NCBI RefSeq assembly: GCF_001308265.1
Contig: NZ_CP012023.1
Location: forward strand, 3,032,706-3,096,705
From: Celeribacter marinus
GTDB lineage: Bacteria; Pseudomonadota; Alphaproteobacteria; Rhodobacterales; Rhodobacteraceae
DNA length: 64,000 nucleotides
Direction: 5' to 3'
The notes beneath the pieces are model-generated. The model was given only the letters and a program-made list of their open reading frames with translations. It was not told the DNA's origin and did no database searches. Shown here piece by piece: positions 35,424 through 43,329 of this stretch (positions are counted from its first letter, which is position 1; every line of letters begins with the position of its first letter). Position numbers and translations under genes: made by a program.

Positions 35424-35461
35424 TTGACTTTTGGCAATAGGGCGTATATACAAAACGTATA
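35424..35461 (+). promoter_or_regulatory. Promoter and operator of the AbrB-Doc module
   Basis: TTGACT (35424) and TATACA (35447) with a 17-base spacer form a near-consensus sigma-70-type promoter. The perfect palindrome TATAC AAAAC GTATA (35447-35461) covers the -10 box, as expected for an autorepressed toxin-antitoxin operon. Confidence 0.7.
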
Positions 35462-35507
35462 AACACCCTAGCTGACTAACCAAACAAACAGAAAGCAAGC
35501 GGACACC

Positions 35508-35753
35508 ATGGTGACCACAACCAATAAAATTAAGAAGATCGGAAACGGCCACTTTATACCGCTGTCTGCCCCGACGATGGACGCATTGCAACTGCGCGCT
35601 GGGCAGCAGGTTACGCTGTCGACGGATGACGGCACACTTGTCGTGCGTACCGTCGATGATGACTACGCCAAAACGCGTGAAGCAGCTGCACGGGTCACCC
35701 AAAGGTATCGGCGCACCCTCGTCAAGCTTGGTCGCGAAGGCGACGCCGCGTGA
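35508..35753 (+). CDS. Antitoxin, AbrB/MazE-like
   Basis: An 81-aa protein with a swapped-hairpin AbrB-type DNA-binding N-terminus (KIKKIGNGHFIPLSAPTMDALQLRAGQQVTLSTDDGTLVVR) and a charged C-terminal tail that would wrap the toxin. Overlaps the Doc toxin gene by GTGA at 35750-35753. Probably represses the upstream promoter and neutralises the toxin. Confidence 0.88.
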   Translation: MVTTTNKIKKIGNGHFIPLSAPTMDALQLRAGQQVTLSTDDGTLVVRTVDDDYAKTREAAARVTQRYRRTLVKLGREGDAA

Positions 35754-36157
35754 CCGCAGAAGACAACGGGTATGCTTGGCCCAATGCAGATGCGATCTTA
35801 GACGAGACTTCGGCTTTCATGGAGACCATGGGGCATCGCATGGTCTTGAACGAGCGTGATGCATTTGAAGCAGGCCTCGAGCGGGCAAGGTCAGCCGCTA
35901 AATACCAGCCAGAAGCGAAGTTAGCTTACCTCGCAGCCTTGATGTACGATGGTGTCTCAACACGGCACGCGTTGATGGATGGTAACAAACGAGCGGGTGC
36001 AATCGCGTCTTTGACCTTCATTGCAATGAATGGTTCTTTTTTGGATGTTTCTGAGACTGAACTCGAAGCGAAGCTGCGAGCCCGTGTCGCCAGCGAGCTA
36101 AGCGTCAGCGACTTAGCCGAGTACTTCGAGGTCAACATTTATCCGGATATCGAGTAA
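35750..36157 (+). CDS. Fic/Doc-family toxin (death on curing)
   Basis: A 135-aa Doc toxin. The Fic-fold active-site motif HALMDGNKRAGA (near residue 66) is intact in the catalytic H, D/GNKR and G positions. Doc phosphorylates EF-Tu and stalls translation. It uses a GTG start overlapping the antitoxin stop. The pair may maintain the prophage in the host. Confidence 0.92.
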   Translation: MTAEDNGYAWPNADAILDETSAFMETMGHRMVLNERDAFEAGLERARSAAKYQPEAKLAYLAALMYDGVSTRHALMDGNKRAGAIASLTFIAMNGSFLDVSETELEAKLRARVASELSVSDLAEYFEVNIYPDIE

Positions 36158-36187
36158 TCAGAACAGCAAAGCATGGGAGACGGGCAA

Positions 36188-36364
36188 ATGAGCCGTCGTA
36201 CTGTCAACACAGATGCCGAGCTGAACCAAGCTCTTAGTGAGATCGAAGGATACTTCGACACACCTCCCGAGCCCGGCTCAAAGGAGGCACGGACCTTTGA
36301 TCGCCTTGCCAAAGCAATTGCTGACTTCGAAGACAAAGCCTACCCAGCCTCCGCTAGCAAATAG
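36188..36364 (+). CDS. Small protein resembling the N-terminal part of a HigA-type antitoxin
   Basis: A 58-aa protein (63 if the ATG at 36173 is used; GGGAGA before 36188 favours the shorter form). TDAELNQALSEIEGYFDTP then GSKEARTFDRLAKAIADFEDK resembles the N-terminal toxin-binding half of HigA-like antitoxins but the helix-turn-helix half is missing. It sits 30 bases after Doc, without a toxin partner of its own. Confidence 0.55.
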   Translation: MSRRTVNTDAELNQALSEIEGYFDTPPEPGSKEARTFDRLAKAIADFEDKAYPASASK

Positions 36365-36809
36365 GTCCACCGTCGCCTATCTCCCCTCCCATGGTTCCTC
36401 CCCGACCCTTTGTGTATACGGGGGGGCTTGGCGCGCCATTTCGCTAGCGCGTGGCTTTTTCACCGGGGAATCCACTTTGGAATCCACCCCTCAAAGGGGC
36501 TATCTTTTACTGTTTATTTTCAGAGCCTTAATTGTTTTCAGGGTGGATTCTTGACTGTTTCAATCAAGAATCCACTTGGGAATCCACCACTGACACCTTT
36601 AGCGCATGACCCTCTTTGCAAAAATGTGACTCCGATTCACATTTGAGATTGACTTTTCTAGCCCCCTTGACGTACCCCTTGATCATCGAAGATTTGCGCT
36701 CGGAGGATCCCCCTCGCGGGCGCTTTTGTTTTCCTGACATTGCGACGCCGGATGAACCCTTTGGGGTATTTCCCTGCGCATCGCCCTCACCTAGTGAGCC
36801 CCCTGCCCG
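36365..36809. repeat. Iteron-like repeat region (GAATCCAC family)
   Basis: A 445-base non-coding gap. GAATCCACTT-x-GGAATCCACC occurs at 36468-36488 and 36568-36588, exactly 100 bases apart with one difference. Each holds two GAATCCAC units 12 bases apart. A further inverted unit (GGTGGATTC) is at 36542. It could be a phage replication origin, a partition site or a multi-operator control region. Confidence 0.65.
36543..36575. repeat. Perfect 12-bp inverted repeat within the iteron region
   Basis: GTGGATTCTTGA (36543-36554) and TCAAGAATCCAC (36564-36575) separated by 9 bases. It includes one iteron unit on each strand. It may fold into a cruciform or transcript hairpin. Confidence 0.7.
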
Positions 36810-38072
36810 ATGGATCTTGTTTTTGCGCCGCGCCAGATTGAAGTCTGGCCGATTGACCGTCTGCGCCCTTATGCCAAGAATGCAAAGATCCATGGCGAGG
36901 CGCAGGTGTCGAAGATCGCGGCCAGCATGGCCAAGTTTGGCTGGACAGTGCCATGTCTGGTTGCTGATGACGGTGAGCTGATCGCCGGCCACGGCCGTGT
37001 TCTGGCCGCGGGCATTCTGGGTCTGGAGGATGTGCCAGTCATTCGCTTAGGTCATCTCGATGAAGCGGAGCGCCGAGCGTACCGCATTGCCGATAATAAG
37101 CTGACTGAGCTTGGCGAATGGGATGACGCCATTCTGCGCGACGAGATCACGGGGTTGCTGGCTGACGATTTCGACCTCGACCTGCTGGGGTTTTCCGATG
37201 AGGACCTGGATGTCCTGCTTCAGGATCCGGACGCGCTAGGCAGCGAGGGTGCTATCGAGGGCGAGGATGATATTCCTGAGCCACCGGGGACGCCGGTATC
37301 TGTAGCAGGTGATTTGTGGCAGCTCGGGCCGCATCGTTTGATTTGCGGCGATAGCACATCTGCCGATGTAGTCGGACGGCTTCTTGGCGATGTGAAGCCA
37401 CAGCTGATGGTGACCGATCCACCCTACGGCGTGGACTATGATCCCGGGTGGCGCAATAAAGCTGGCGCCGCGGCAACCAAGCGCACCGGCAAGGTCCTGA
37501 ATGACGACCGCGCGGACTGGCGCGAGGCTTGGTCGCTATTCCCGGGCGATGTTGCCTATATCTGGCATGGCGCGCTGCATGCGGCGACCGTAGCTGAAAG
37601 CCTCACGGTGACAGGCTTCAATATCCGCTCCCAAATCATCTGGGCCAAGGACCGGCTGGTTCTGAGCCGCGGGGACTATCACTGGCAGCACGAGCCCTGC
37701 TGGTATGCGGTGCGCGCCAAGGGCAAAGGCCACTGGGCAGGCGACCGTAAGCAGACCACGCTGTGGCAGATTGCAAACAAGGATCAGGATGCCGAGACCG
37801 TGCATGGTACACAGAAACCTGTGGAATGCATGCGCCGGCCGATCCTGAACAATTCAAGCCCCGGGCAGGCCGTCTATGAGCCCTTCATGGGATCTGGCAC
37901 GACGCTCATCGCCGCCGAGACTACGGGGCGCGTGTGCTATGGGGTGGAGTTGAACCCCGCCTATGTGGATGTGGCCATCGAACGCTGGCAAGCCTTCACC
38001 GGTGAAGAGGCTGTTCTAGCAGACAGTGGTGAGAGTTTTGCAAGCCTCAAATCGAAGCGGTTAGCAGCGTGA
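36810..38072 (+). CDS. ParB-like N-terminal domain fused to DNA methyltransferase
   Basis: A 420-aa protein. Residues ~1-110 are a ParB/Srx-type domain (IDRLRPYAKNAKIHGEAQVSKIAASMAKFGW, then ELIAGHGRVLAA). Residues ~165-400 are an N4/N6 methyltransferase of the beta class: VTDPPYGVDYDPG (DPPY motif) near 210 and YEPFMGSGTTLIAAE (FxGxG, SAM-binding) near 350. Such orphan fusions are common in prophages and protect phage DNA from restriction. The target site cannot be derived. Followed by ATGA-type overlap with the next gene. Confidence 0.93.
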   Translation: MDLVFAPRQIEVWPIDRLRPYAKNAKIHGEAQVSKIAASMAKFGWTVPCLVADDGELIAGHGRVLAAGILGLEDVPVIRLGHLDEAERRAYRIADNKLTELGEWDDAILRDEITGLLADDFDLDLLGFSDEDLDVLLQDPDALGSEGAIEGEDDIPEPPGTPVSVAGDLWQLGPHRLICGDSTSADVVGRLLGDVKPQLMVTDPPYGVDYDPGWRNKAGAAATKRTGKVLNDDRADWREAWSLFPGDVAYIWHGALHAATVAESLTVTGFNIRSQIIWAKDRLVLSRGDYHWQHEPCWYAVRAKGKGHWAGDRKQTTLWQIANKDQDAETVHGTQKPVECMRRPILNNSSPGQAVYEPFMGSGTTLIAAETTGRVCYGVELNPAYVDVAIERWQAFTGEEAVLADSGESFASLKSKRLAA

Positions 38073-38278
38073 TGCAGTCGCGGCGCCAATCGCTTATCGA
38101 GGCGATCACCAATGTTGTAGTGGGCTATGCGCTGGCGGTGCTGACGCAGATCGTGGTGTTTCCGTGGTTCGGGTTGAAAGTCAGCCTGAGCGACAATCTC
38201 GCGATCGGCGCAATCTTCATGTTGATCTCGCTGCTGCGCAACTACGCTCTGCGCCGGCTGTTCGAGCGCTGGGGATGA
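38069..38278 (+). CDS. Small membrane protein, DUF7220-like
   Basis: A 69-aa protein with two hydrophobic segments (VVVGYALAVLTQIVVFPWFGL and LAIGAIFMLISLLRNYAL), typical of DUF7220 phage proteins downstream of ParB-methyltransferases. Overlaps that gene by 4 bases. A membrane role, perhaps holin-like or exclusion-related, is inferred only. Confidence 0.75.
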   Translation: MMQSRRQSLIEAITNVVVGYALAVLTQIVVFPWFGLKVSLSDNLAIGAIFMLISLLRNYALRRLFERWG

Positions 38279-38287
38279 CTAGTGCGC

Positions 38288-38851
38288 TCAGGTCGCGTCC
38301 AATTTGTAAACGGTGCCGCGCCCGTCTTGTTTCTCGGATGTGACAAGCAGGCCCAGCTTCTTCTTCAGGCCGCCCGAGATCAGGCCACGGATACTATGTG
38401 GTAACCAGCCCGTCACTGCGGCGATTTCTTTGACTGAGGCCCCACCCGGTTGCTGCAGCAGTGCGATAATCTGCGCCTGTTTGGTATTGGTGCGCGGCGT
38501 TGGTTTCTTCGTACTCGAGGTTGAGGCTGAGGCTGAGGCTGAGGCTAAAACTGCCCGATTGCGGACCGCGGCCATGGTTTTGACGACAACCGGCTCTATC
38601 CCGACCGCTAGGAGCCCTGCGTCGGTCACAACCAGCGTGGTTCCATGACCATCACCAGTTTCGCGCCAGAGTGGCTCGCCTTTACGCGTGTTGGCATCGA
38701 TCTCTTCAAGCCAGCCGCGTTCACACATCATGGTGACCACCTTCTTGGCTGCTGCACCATGCAGCCCCTTGGGCAGCGGCATTGCAATATTGTCGGCGCG
38801 CTTGGCGCCTGTGGTAAGAAGCAAGCTTTGGGTTTTGGTCAGATTGGGCAT
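38288..38851 (-). CDS. DUF3489-domain protein
   Basis: A 187-aa protein, antisense to the surrounding early genes. The C-terminal half is the DUF3489 winged-helix-like domain (TKQAQIIALLQQPGGASVKEIAAVTGWLPHSIRGLISGGLKKKLGL), probably DNA-binding. The N-terminal half is a second helical unit (KKVVTMMCERGWLEE). They are joined by an Ala-Ser repeat linker encoded by a hexanucleotide tandem repeat (38523-38546). GGAGG precedes ATG 38851. Confidence 0.85.
   Translation of the reverse strand: MPNLTKTQSLLLTTGAKRADNIAMPLPKGLHGAAAKKVVTMMCERGWLEEIDANTRKGEPLWRETGDGHGTTLVVTDAGLLAVGIEPVVVKTMAAVRNRAVLASASASASTSSTKKPTPRTNTKQAQIIALLQQPGGASVKEIAAVTGWLPHSIRGLISGGLKKKLGLLVTSEKQDGRGTVYKLDAT
38523..38546 (+). 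repeat. Hexanucleotide tandem repeat (GAGGCT)4 in the DUF3489 gene
   Basis: Four tandem GAGGCT units (plus strand) encode alternating Ala-Ser residues of the linker. Slippage would change linker length in steps of two residues without a frameshift. Confidence 0.8.
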
Positions 38852-39067
38852 TAGGGCCTCCGATGGGACGGGTGTCGCAAGATGCCCACCCTTCTACCGG
38901 CGCAGGGCCCGCGCTGGCGCGGGCCAAACAAAGCCTCATGGGTGTCGGTTAGCCTGCCTCTGCCAGCGGCGGATCGCTGACTTGATGGCGATCACGCGGC
39001 GGACAGTTTGTCATAGCACCGAAGAAGCCATAAGCTTCGTTTCGGGGCGGTAGCCTGGCAGGCGCGG

Positions 39068-39349
39068 TCATCGACCGGTCCTCCATTCAATCCAGCGGCC
39101 TTGCGCGAACACATAAGTGTGGCAGAAGTCGCAGCGCGGTTCGGGATAGATCACCGGCGCCCGCGGTGGATCGTAACAATCCAATGCATCGGTACTGACG
39201 TGGCGGATTTCGCGGGCAGCAAGAATGTCTTCAGGCGTCCAGCGGGCCAGCGCTGGCAGCATATGAGAGGGGTAGCCGTCGAAATGAACATAGATGTGAG
39301 CCCATTCTTGGGCCCCCGTATGGATGGTAATCTGCGCGCGCGTGCTCAT
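39068..39349 (-). CDS. Unknown 93-aa phage protein
   Basis: Starts with MSTRAQITIHTGAQEWAHIYVHFDGYPSHMLPAL and contains a paired-Cys segment (PRCDFCHTY) near residue 73. Reminiscent of small phage or plasmid proteins with YxHxDGYP motifs of unknown role. GGGAGAG precedes ATG 39349. First (rightmost to leftmost) member of a three-gene antisense group. Confidence 0.75.
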   Translation of the reverse strand: MSTRAQITIHTGAQEWAHIYVHFDGYPSHMLPALARWTPEDILAAREIRHVSTDALDCYDPPRAPVIYPEPRCDFCHTYVFAQGRWIEWRTGR

Positions 39350-39362
39350 GGTCTACTCTCCC

Positions 39363-39581
39363 TCAAATCAGCTGCAGATCAGCCAACGCTGCGCAGGCAG
39401 CAGCAAGCTGGCAGGTCGGCAGTTCGATCTTGATGTGGCTGATCACGTCCGCGGTCTCAGCCTTGATCCCGTCCTCACGCAGGGTCGTCTCAATAGCCTC
39501 GGCAACGGCGTCGGGGCGGCTGCGGTCAAAATGGTCAGGCAATGCGGCGTGGTCGATGCGGATGGTTGTGATGACGGTCAT
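39363..39581 (-). CDS. Unknown 72-aa phage protein
   Basis: A small acidic protein (TVITTIRIDHAALPDHF, AEAIETTLREDGIKAETADVISHIKIELP) with no known domain. ATG 39581 follows GAGAGG. It lies 13 bases from the neighbouring 93-aa gene in the same direction, so they are probably cotranscribed. Confidence 0.65.
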   Translation of the reverse strand: MTVITTIRIDHAALPDHFDRSRPDAVAEAIETTLREDGIKAETADVISHIKIELPTCQLAAACAALADLQLI

Positions 39582-39592
39582 GGTTGGACCTC

Positions 39593-39775
39593 TCAATCTT
39601 GCTGGTCGATCATGGCAAGAATGGCGATCGCCATCCCGCCAAGCAGTTCGCTGCGGCGAAACACGATCTCGTCGATCTCGCCGGCGCTAGTGATGGTGGG
39701 ATCGACTGCCAGGCTGTCTGCCATGTGTGGCAGGATGCGGCGGGTCTCGGCGTTGTAGCGTTCTGCAAGGGTCAT
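39593..39775 (-). CDS. Unknown 60-aa phage protein
   Basis: A short helical protein (LAERYNAETRRILPHMADSLAV, ending ELLGGMAIAILAMIDQQD). ATG 39775 follows GGAGA. It is the promoter-proximal member of the antisense trio 39775 to 39068, directly upstream of the terminase genes on the opposite strand. Function unknown. Confidence 0.65.
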   Translation of the reverse strand: MTLAERYNAETRRILPHMADSLAVDPTITSAGEIDEIVFRRSELLGGMAIAILAMIDQQD

Positions 39776-39897
39776 GGTTTTGTCTCCGGTCAGGCATCTT
39801 TGCGTGCGACCAGAGTCGCTCTGCTGCGGAGTATAATCAACTCAAATATACAGTTTTTTATGTTTATTTTCAATATATTGAGATTAAGCCAAGCGCC

Positions 39898-40464
39898 ATG
39901 GAAGGACTGTCTGAACGCGCCTATGCAGATCACTCCGGCCTGTCGCGCGGGGCCATACAGAAGGCCCGCAAGAGCGGGCGGCTGGTGCTGTTTGCAGATG
40001 GGTCAATTGATGCCGCGGCATCCGATGCACGCCGCAGCGAGATGACGGATCCGGATCAGCAGATGCGGTCCCGGGGCGGTTTGGGCGCTGGGGGTGATGC
40101 TGGAGCGATCGGAAGTGCAAGTGCCGGTCCGGGTGAAAGCACCTCCTATCTGAAGGCGCGCACGGCGCTCACTGTCTACCAGGCCCAAGAACGTCAGCTC
40201 TCGATCCAAAAGAAGAAAGGCGTTCTGGTTGACCGAGCCCGCGCCGAGACGCTGGTGTTTCGCCTGACCCGCCAGGAACGCGATGTCTGGGTGACCTGGC
40301 CCACCCGCGTATCCGCTCTGATGGCCGCGCAATTATCCGCACAGATGGAGAAGGTATCGGGCACCCCCGTGACAATCGAAACTGCGATCCTGCAAAGGGT
40401 GCTGGAAACCCATGTCCGAGAGCAGCTCAACGCCCTGGCAGACCTCAGGGTCTCGCTTGAATGA
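39898..40464 (+). CDS. Terminase small subunit-like protein (Nu1-type)
   Basis: A 188-aa protein with an N-terminal HTH (LSERAYADHSGLSRGAIQKARKSGRLVLFADGSID) of the kind that recognises the cos/pac site in Nu1-type small terminases, followed by a linker and a helical oligomerisation part (KARTALTVYQAQERQLSIQKKKGVLVDRA). ATG 39898 is the first good start after the AT-rich gap. It overlaps the large subunit by 53 bases. Assigned by domain and position. Confidence 0.85.
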   Translation: MEGLSERAYADHSGLSRGAIQKARKSGRLVLFADGSIDAAASDARRSEMTDPDQQMRSRGGLGAGGDAGAIGSASAGPGESTSYLKARTALTVYQAQERQLSIQKKKGVLVDRARAETLVFRLTRQERDVWVTWPTRVSALMAAQLSAQMEKVSGTPVTIETAILQRVLETHVREQLNALADLRVSLE

Positions 40465-42517
40465 TGAGGAGCGGTTTGGTGATAACCAAACGCAAAGGTC
40501 TGGGGGACCTTTGCGAGCGACGAACGACCCGAGTGACAACGAGGGGCGACCAACAGCAGATCTAACCGAAGGTCTCGACCTCGGCTTTGACGGCGCCGAG
40601 GACATCCTACGTGTCTGGCGGCGCGGCATACGGCCCGATCCGGACCTGACGGTATCGCAATGGGCGGATGCGCATCGCAAGCTGTCATCGCGGGCAAGCG
40701 CAGAACCCGGACAATACCGGACATCGCGGACGCCCTATCTGCGCGCCATCATGGATGCGCTGTCGCCCGCGCATCCGGCGCAGCGGATTACGTTTATGAA
40801 GGCCGCCCAGGTCGGGGCCACAGAGGCCGGCAATAACTGGATCGGGTTTGTGATCCATCACGCGCCAGGGCCGATGCTGGCGGTCCTGCCCACTGTTGAG
40901 ATGGCCAAGCGCACCTCGCGCGGCCGGATTGATCCGCTGATTGAGGACAGCCCCGCGCTGAAAGAACGGGTCCAGCCAGCAAGGTCGCGCGATGCGGGAA
41001 ACTCGATGCTGTCGAAGGAATTCCCGGGCGGTATTCTGGTTCTGACGGGGGCGAACTCAGCCACAGGCCTGCGGTCGATGCCCGCGCGCTATGTGTTTCT
41101 GGATGAGGTCGATGCCTATCCGGCTTCGGCCGATGAAGAAGGCGACCCAGTCAGCCTAGCTGAGGCGCGGACTACGACCTTTGCGCATCGGCGCAAGGTG
41201 TTCATGGTGTCGACACCCACGATCCGAGGGCTCTCGCGCATTGAACGGGAGTTCGAGGCCAGTGACCAGCGGCGGTATTTTGTGCCCTGCCCGCATTGTG
41301 ATGCAATGCAGTGGTTGCAGTTCGAGCGGCTGCGCTGGGACAAGGGACAGCCGGAAACGGCAGCGTATCACTGTGAAGGCTGTGAGAAACCCATCGCCGA
41401 ACACCACAAGACACAGATGCTGGAGCGTGGTGAGTGGCGGGCAACGGCGGTCAGCGCCGATCCCAACGCCATCGGGTTCCACCTCTCGGCGCTCTATTCG
41501 CCGATCGGCTGGAAAAGCTGGGAGCAGATCGCGCGAGACTGGCTGGCCGCCCAAGGCTCGGATGAGATGCTACGGGCCGCGCGCAACACCCTGCTGGGCG
41601 AGACTTGGGTTGAAAGTGGCGAAGCCCCGGAATGGCAGCGTCTCGCGGATCAGCGTGAACCCTTTGCGGCGCAGGTCCCAATGGGCGGCCTGTTCCTGAC
41701 CGCCGGGGCCGACGTCCAGAAAGACCGCATCGAGGTGGATGTCTGGGCTTGGGGCCGCGGCTTGGAAAGTTGGCTCGTCGATCACATTGTCATCCCGGGC
41801 GGGCCGGATGATCCGGCCTGCTGGGATTCACTGACGGCCCTGCATGGTCAAACATGGACGCATGAGAACGGCGCAATCATGACGCTGGCGAAGCTTGCCA
41901 TTGATACCGGATACGAGTCCGCCGCTGTTTATGCCTGGGCGCGCAAGCAGGGCATTGCACAGGTCGCACCTGTGAAGGGCTTAGAGGGGTTCAATCGGGC
42001 AACGCCAGTCTCGGGGCCAACCTTTGTGGATGCCACAGTGAATGGACGCAAACTCAAGCGCGGCGCGCGCCTCTGGACCGTAGCAACGGCCACCTTCAAA
42101 GCGGAGACCTATCGCTATCTGCGGTTGGAGCGGCCAGATGAGCCCGATGCCGCAGCACCTGCTGGGACGGTTCACTTGCCCGACTGGGCTGACAGCGAAT
42201 GGCTCAAACAGTTGGTGGGCGAGCAACTGGTCACAATCCGCAACAAGCGCGGTTTTGCTCGCCAGGAATGGCAAAAGCTGCGCGAGCGCAACGAGGCGCT
42301 GGACACACGGGTCTATGCGCGGGCTGCCGCATGGATCCTTGGCGCGGACCGCTTTGATGAGCGGATGTGGCGGCAGCTGGAGAAGCAGGCCGGCGTGGAA
42401 ACGGCAGCCATCGCGCAATCCGCTGAGACAGAGAAATCAAATGAACCCCAAGCGGGGCGGATCGCAGCGCCCCGGCGGCGCGGCTGGAAGATCAGCACGC
42501 CCAAATACATGGAATGA
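40412..42517 (+). CDS. Terminase large subunit, GpA family
   Basis: A 701-aa lambda GpA-type packaging motor. The ATPase part has a Walker A-like FMKAAQVGATE (~131) and Walker B YVFLDEVDAY (~228), a zinc-finger-like CPHC ... CEGC insert (~305-335), and the C-terminal nuclease with GADVQKDRIEVDVWAWGRG (~428) and later acidic residues. It cuts and translocates phage DNA into the prohead. Start at ATG 40412 lies within the small-subunit gene. Confidence 0.95.
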   Translation: MSESSSTPWQTSGSRLNDEERFGDNQTQRSGGPLRATNDPSDNEGRPTADLTEGLDLGFDGAEDILRVWRRGIRPDPDLTVSQWADAHRKLSSRASAEPGQYRTSRTPYLRAIMDALSPAHPAQRITFMKAAQVGATEAGNNWIGFVIHHAPGPMLAVLPTVEMAKRTSRGRIDPLIEDSPALKERVQPARSRDAGNSMLSKEFPGGILVLTGANSATGLRSMPARYVFLDEVDAYPASADEEGDPVSLAEARTTTFAHRRKVFMVSTPTIRGLSRIEREFEASDQRRYFVPCPHCDAMQWLQFERLRWDKGQPETAAYHCEGCEKPIAEHHKTQMLERGEWRATAVSADPNAIGFHLSALYSPIGWKSWEQIARDWLAAQGSDEMLRAARNTLLGETWVESGEAPEWQRLADQREPFAAQVPMGGLFLTAGADVQKDRIEVDVWAWGRGLESWLVDHIVIPGGPDDPACWDSLTALHGQTWTHENGAIMTLAKLAIDTGYESAAVYAWARKQGIAQVAPVKGLEGFNRATPVSGPTFVDATVNGRKLKRGARLWTVATATFKAETYRYLRLERPDEPDAAAPAGTVHLPDWADSEWLKQLVGEQLVTIRNKRGFARQEWQKLRERNEALDTRVYARAAAWILGADRFDERMWRQLEKQAGVETAAIAQSAETEKSNEPQAGRIAAPRRRGWKISTPKYME

Positions 42518-42814
42518 TCAGAAGCCCGAGAACACCATATCGAGGGCGCCTCGGATCTCGTAGTCGGATGCGCGAAGATCAGCGACAGACCCACCCTTGA
42601 GTAGCGCCGACGGGATCGCAGCCATCTCCGCTGTATGGAGAACGTATGTTGCACCCTCAATCTTGAAGACTGGCTCGAGGCGTCCAATGGCCTTTGGCCC
42701 TGAACCGGTTGGTATAAGCGGCGCCACCACGCGTGTACCGGTCTCGACAAGATCAGTCTGGAGGTCGAGGACAAGTCGACCACCAGCGATAAGATAAACC
42801 TGAAACTGTGCCAT
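42518..42814 (-). CDS. CcdB-family toxin
   Basis: A 98-aa CcdB-type gyrase inhibitor (FQVYLIAGGRLVLDLQTDLVETGTRVVAPLIP, then VFKIEGATYVLHTAEMAAIP). ATG 42814 overlaps the antitoxin stop. It is encoded antisense between terminase and gpW, so it is an accessory module and not part of the virion operon. Confidence 0.9.
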   Translation of the reverse strand: MAQFQVYLIAGGRLVLDLQTDLVETGTRVVAPLIPTGSGPKAIGRLEPVFKIEGATYVLHTAEMAAIPSALLKGGSVADLRASDYEIRGALDMVFSGF

Positions 42815-43059
42815 CAGTCGATCTTCAGAACCTGAATATCCGCCAAGGGCGTTCCATTCGCTTCGATCCAGGCACAGCGCTCTGCGATGGCGGATGCATT
42901 CTCTTGAGCCCAAGCCTTTGCTTTTGCCAAGCGGACGGCTTCGGCGACTGCGGCATCACTAATGGCCGAAACATTAAGACCAAACTCCCGCGCAGCGGCC
43001 AGGTTGGCAGACGTCAGGGTGACGTTGGTACGTTGCTTTTGTGTTGTGGCGTGCTGCAT
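42814..43059 (-). CDS. CcdA-family antitoxin
   Basis: An 81-aa CcdA: N-terminal ribbon-helix-helix (KQRTNVTLTSANLAAAREFGLNVSAISDAAVAEAV) for DNA binding and a C-terminal toxin-binding tail (WIEANGTPLADIQVLKID). ATG 43059 follows AAGGAGG. Upstream on the minus strand is an AT-rich stretch likely to contain the module's own promoter. Pairs with CcdB. Confidence 0.9.
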   Translation of the reverse strand: MQHATTQKQRTNVTLTSANLAAAREFGLNVSAISDAAVAEAVRLAKAKAWAQENASAIAERCAWIEANGTPLADIQVLKID

Positions 43060-43119
43060 TGGGCCCTCCTTACGCATACTAAATATACACACTCATAATG
43101 TGCTAGGCAAGTGAGTCTC

Positions 43120-43329
43120 ATGAACCTCGATGATCTAAAATCCCGCCACAGCGCGCTGCTGGCCGCGCGCTACAGCGGCACGCGGTCGGTCAGCTATGAC
43201 GGCAAGACCGTGACCTATGGCACCGATGCCGAACTCGCGGCGGCGATTGGCGATATCGAGCGGCGCATCGCCAAGCTGGAACGCGGCGCTAGGCGCATCT
43301 TGCGTCCCTACGCTGTGAAGGATCTGTGA
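43120..43329 (+). CDS. Head-tail connector, gpW family
   Basis: A 69-aa protein typical of lambda gpW-like proteins in Rhodobacteraceae phages (LDDLKSRHSALLAARYSGTRSVSYDGKTVTYGTDAELAAAIGDIERRIAKLE). It stabilises the packaged head and joins it to the tail. ATG 43120 is preferred to a GTG at 43111. Ends in TGATG overlap with the portal gene. Confidence 0.85.
   Translation: MNLDDLKSRHSALLAARYSGTRSVSYDGKTVTYGTDAELAAAIGDIERRIAKLERGARRILRPYAVKDL

Noticed and set aside
36365..36809. CRISPR array for the GAATCCAC repeats
   Set aside because: Units are short, occur in two pairs with 12- and 100-bp spacing, and there are no regular spacers or cas genes.
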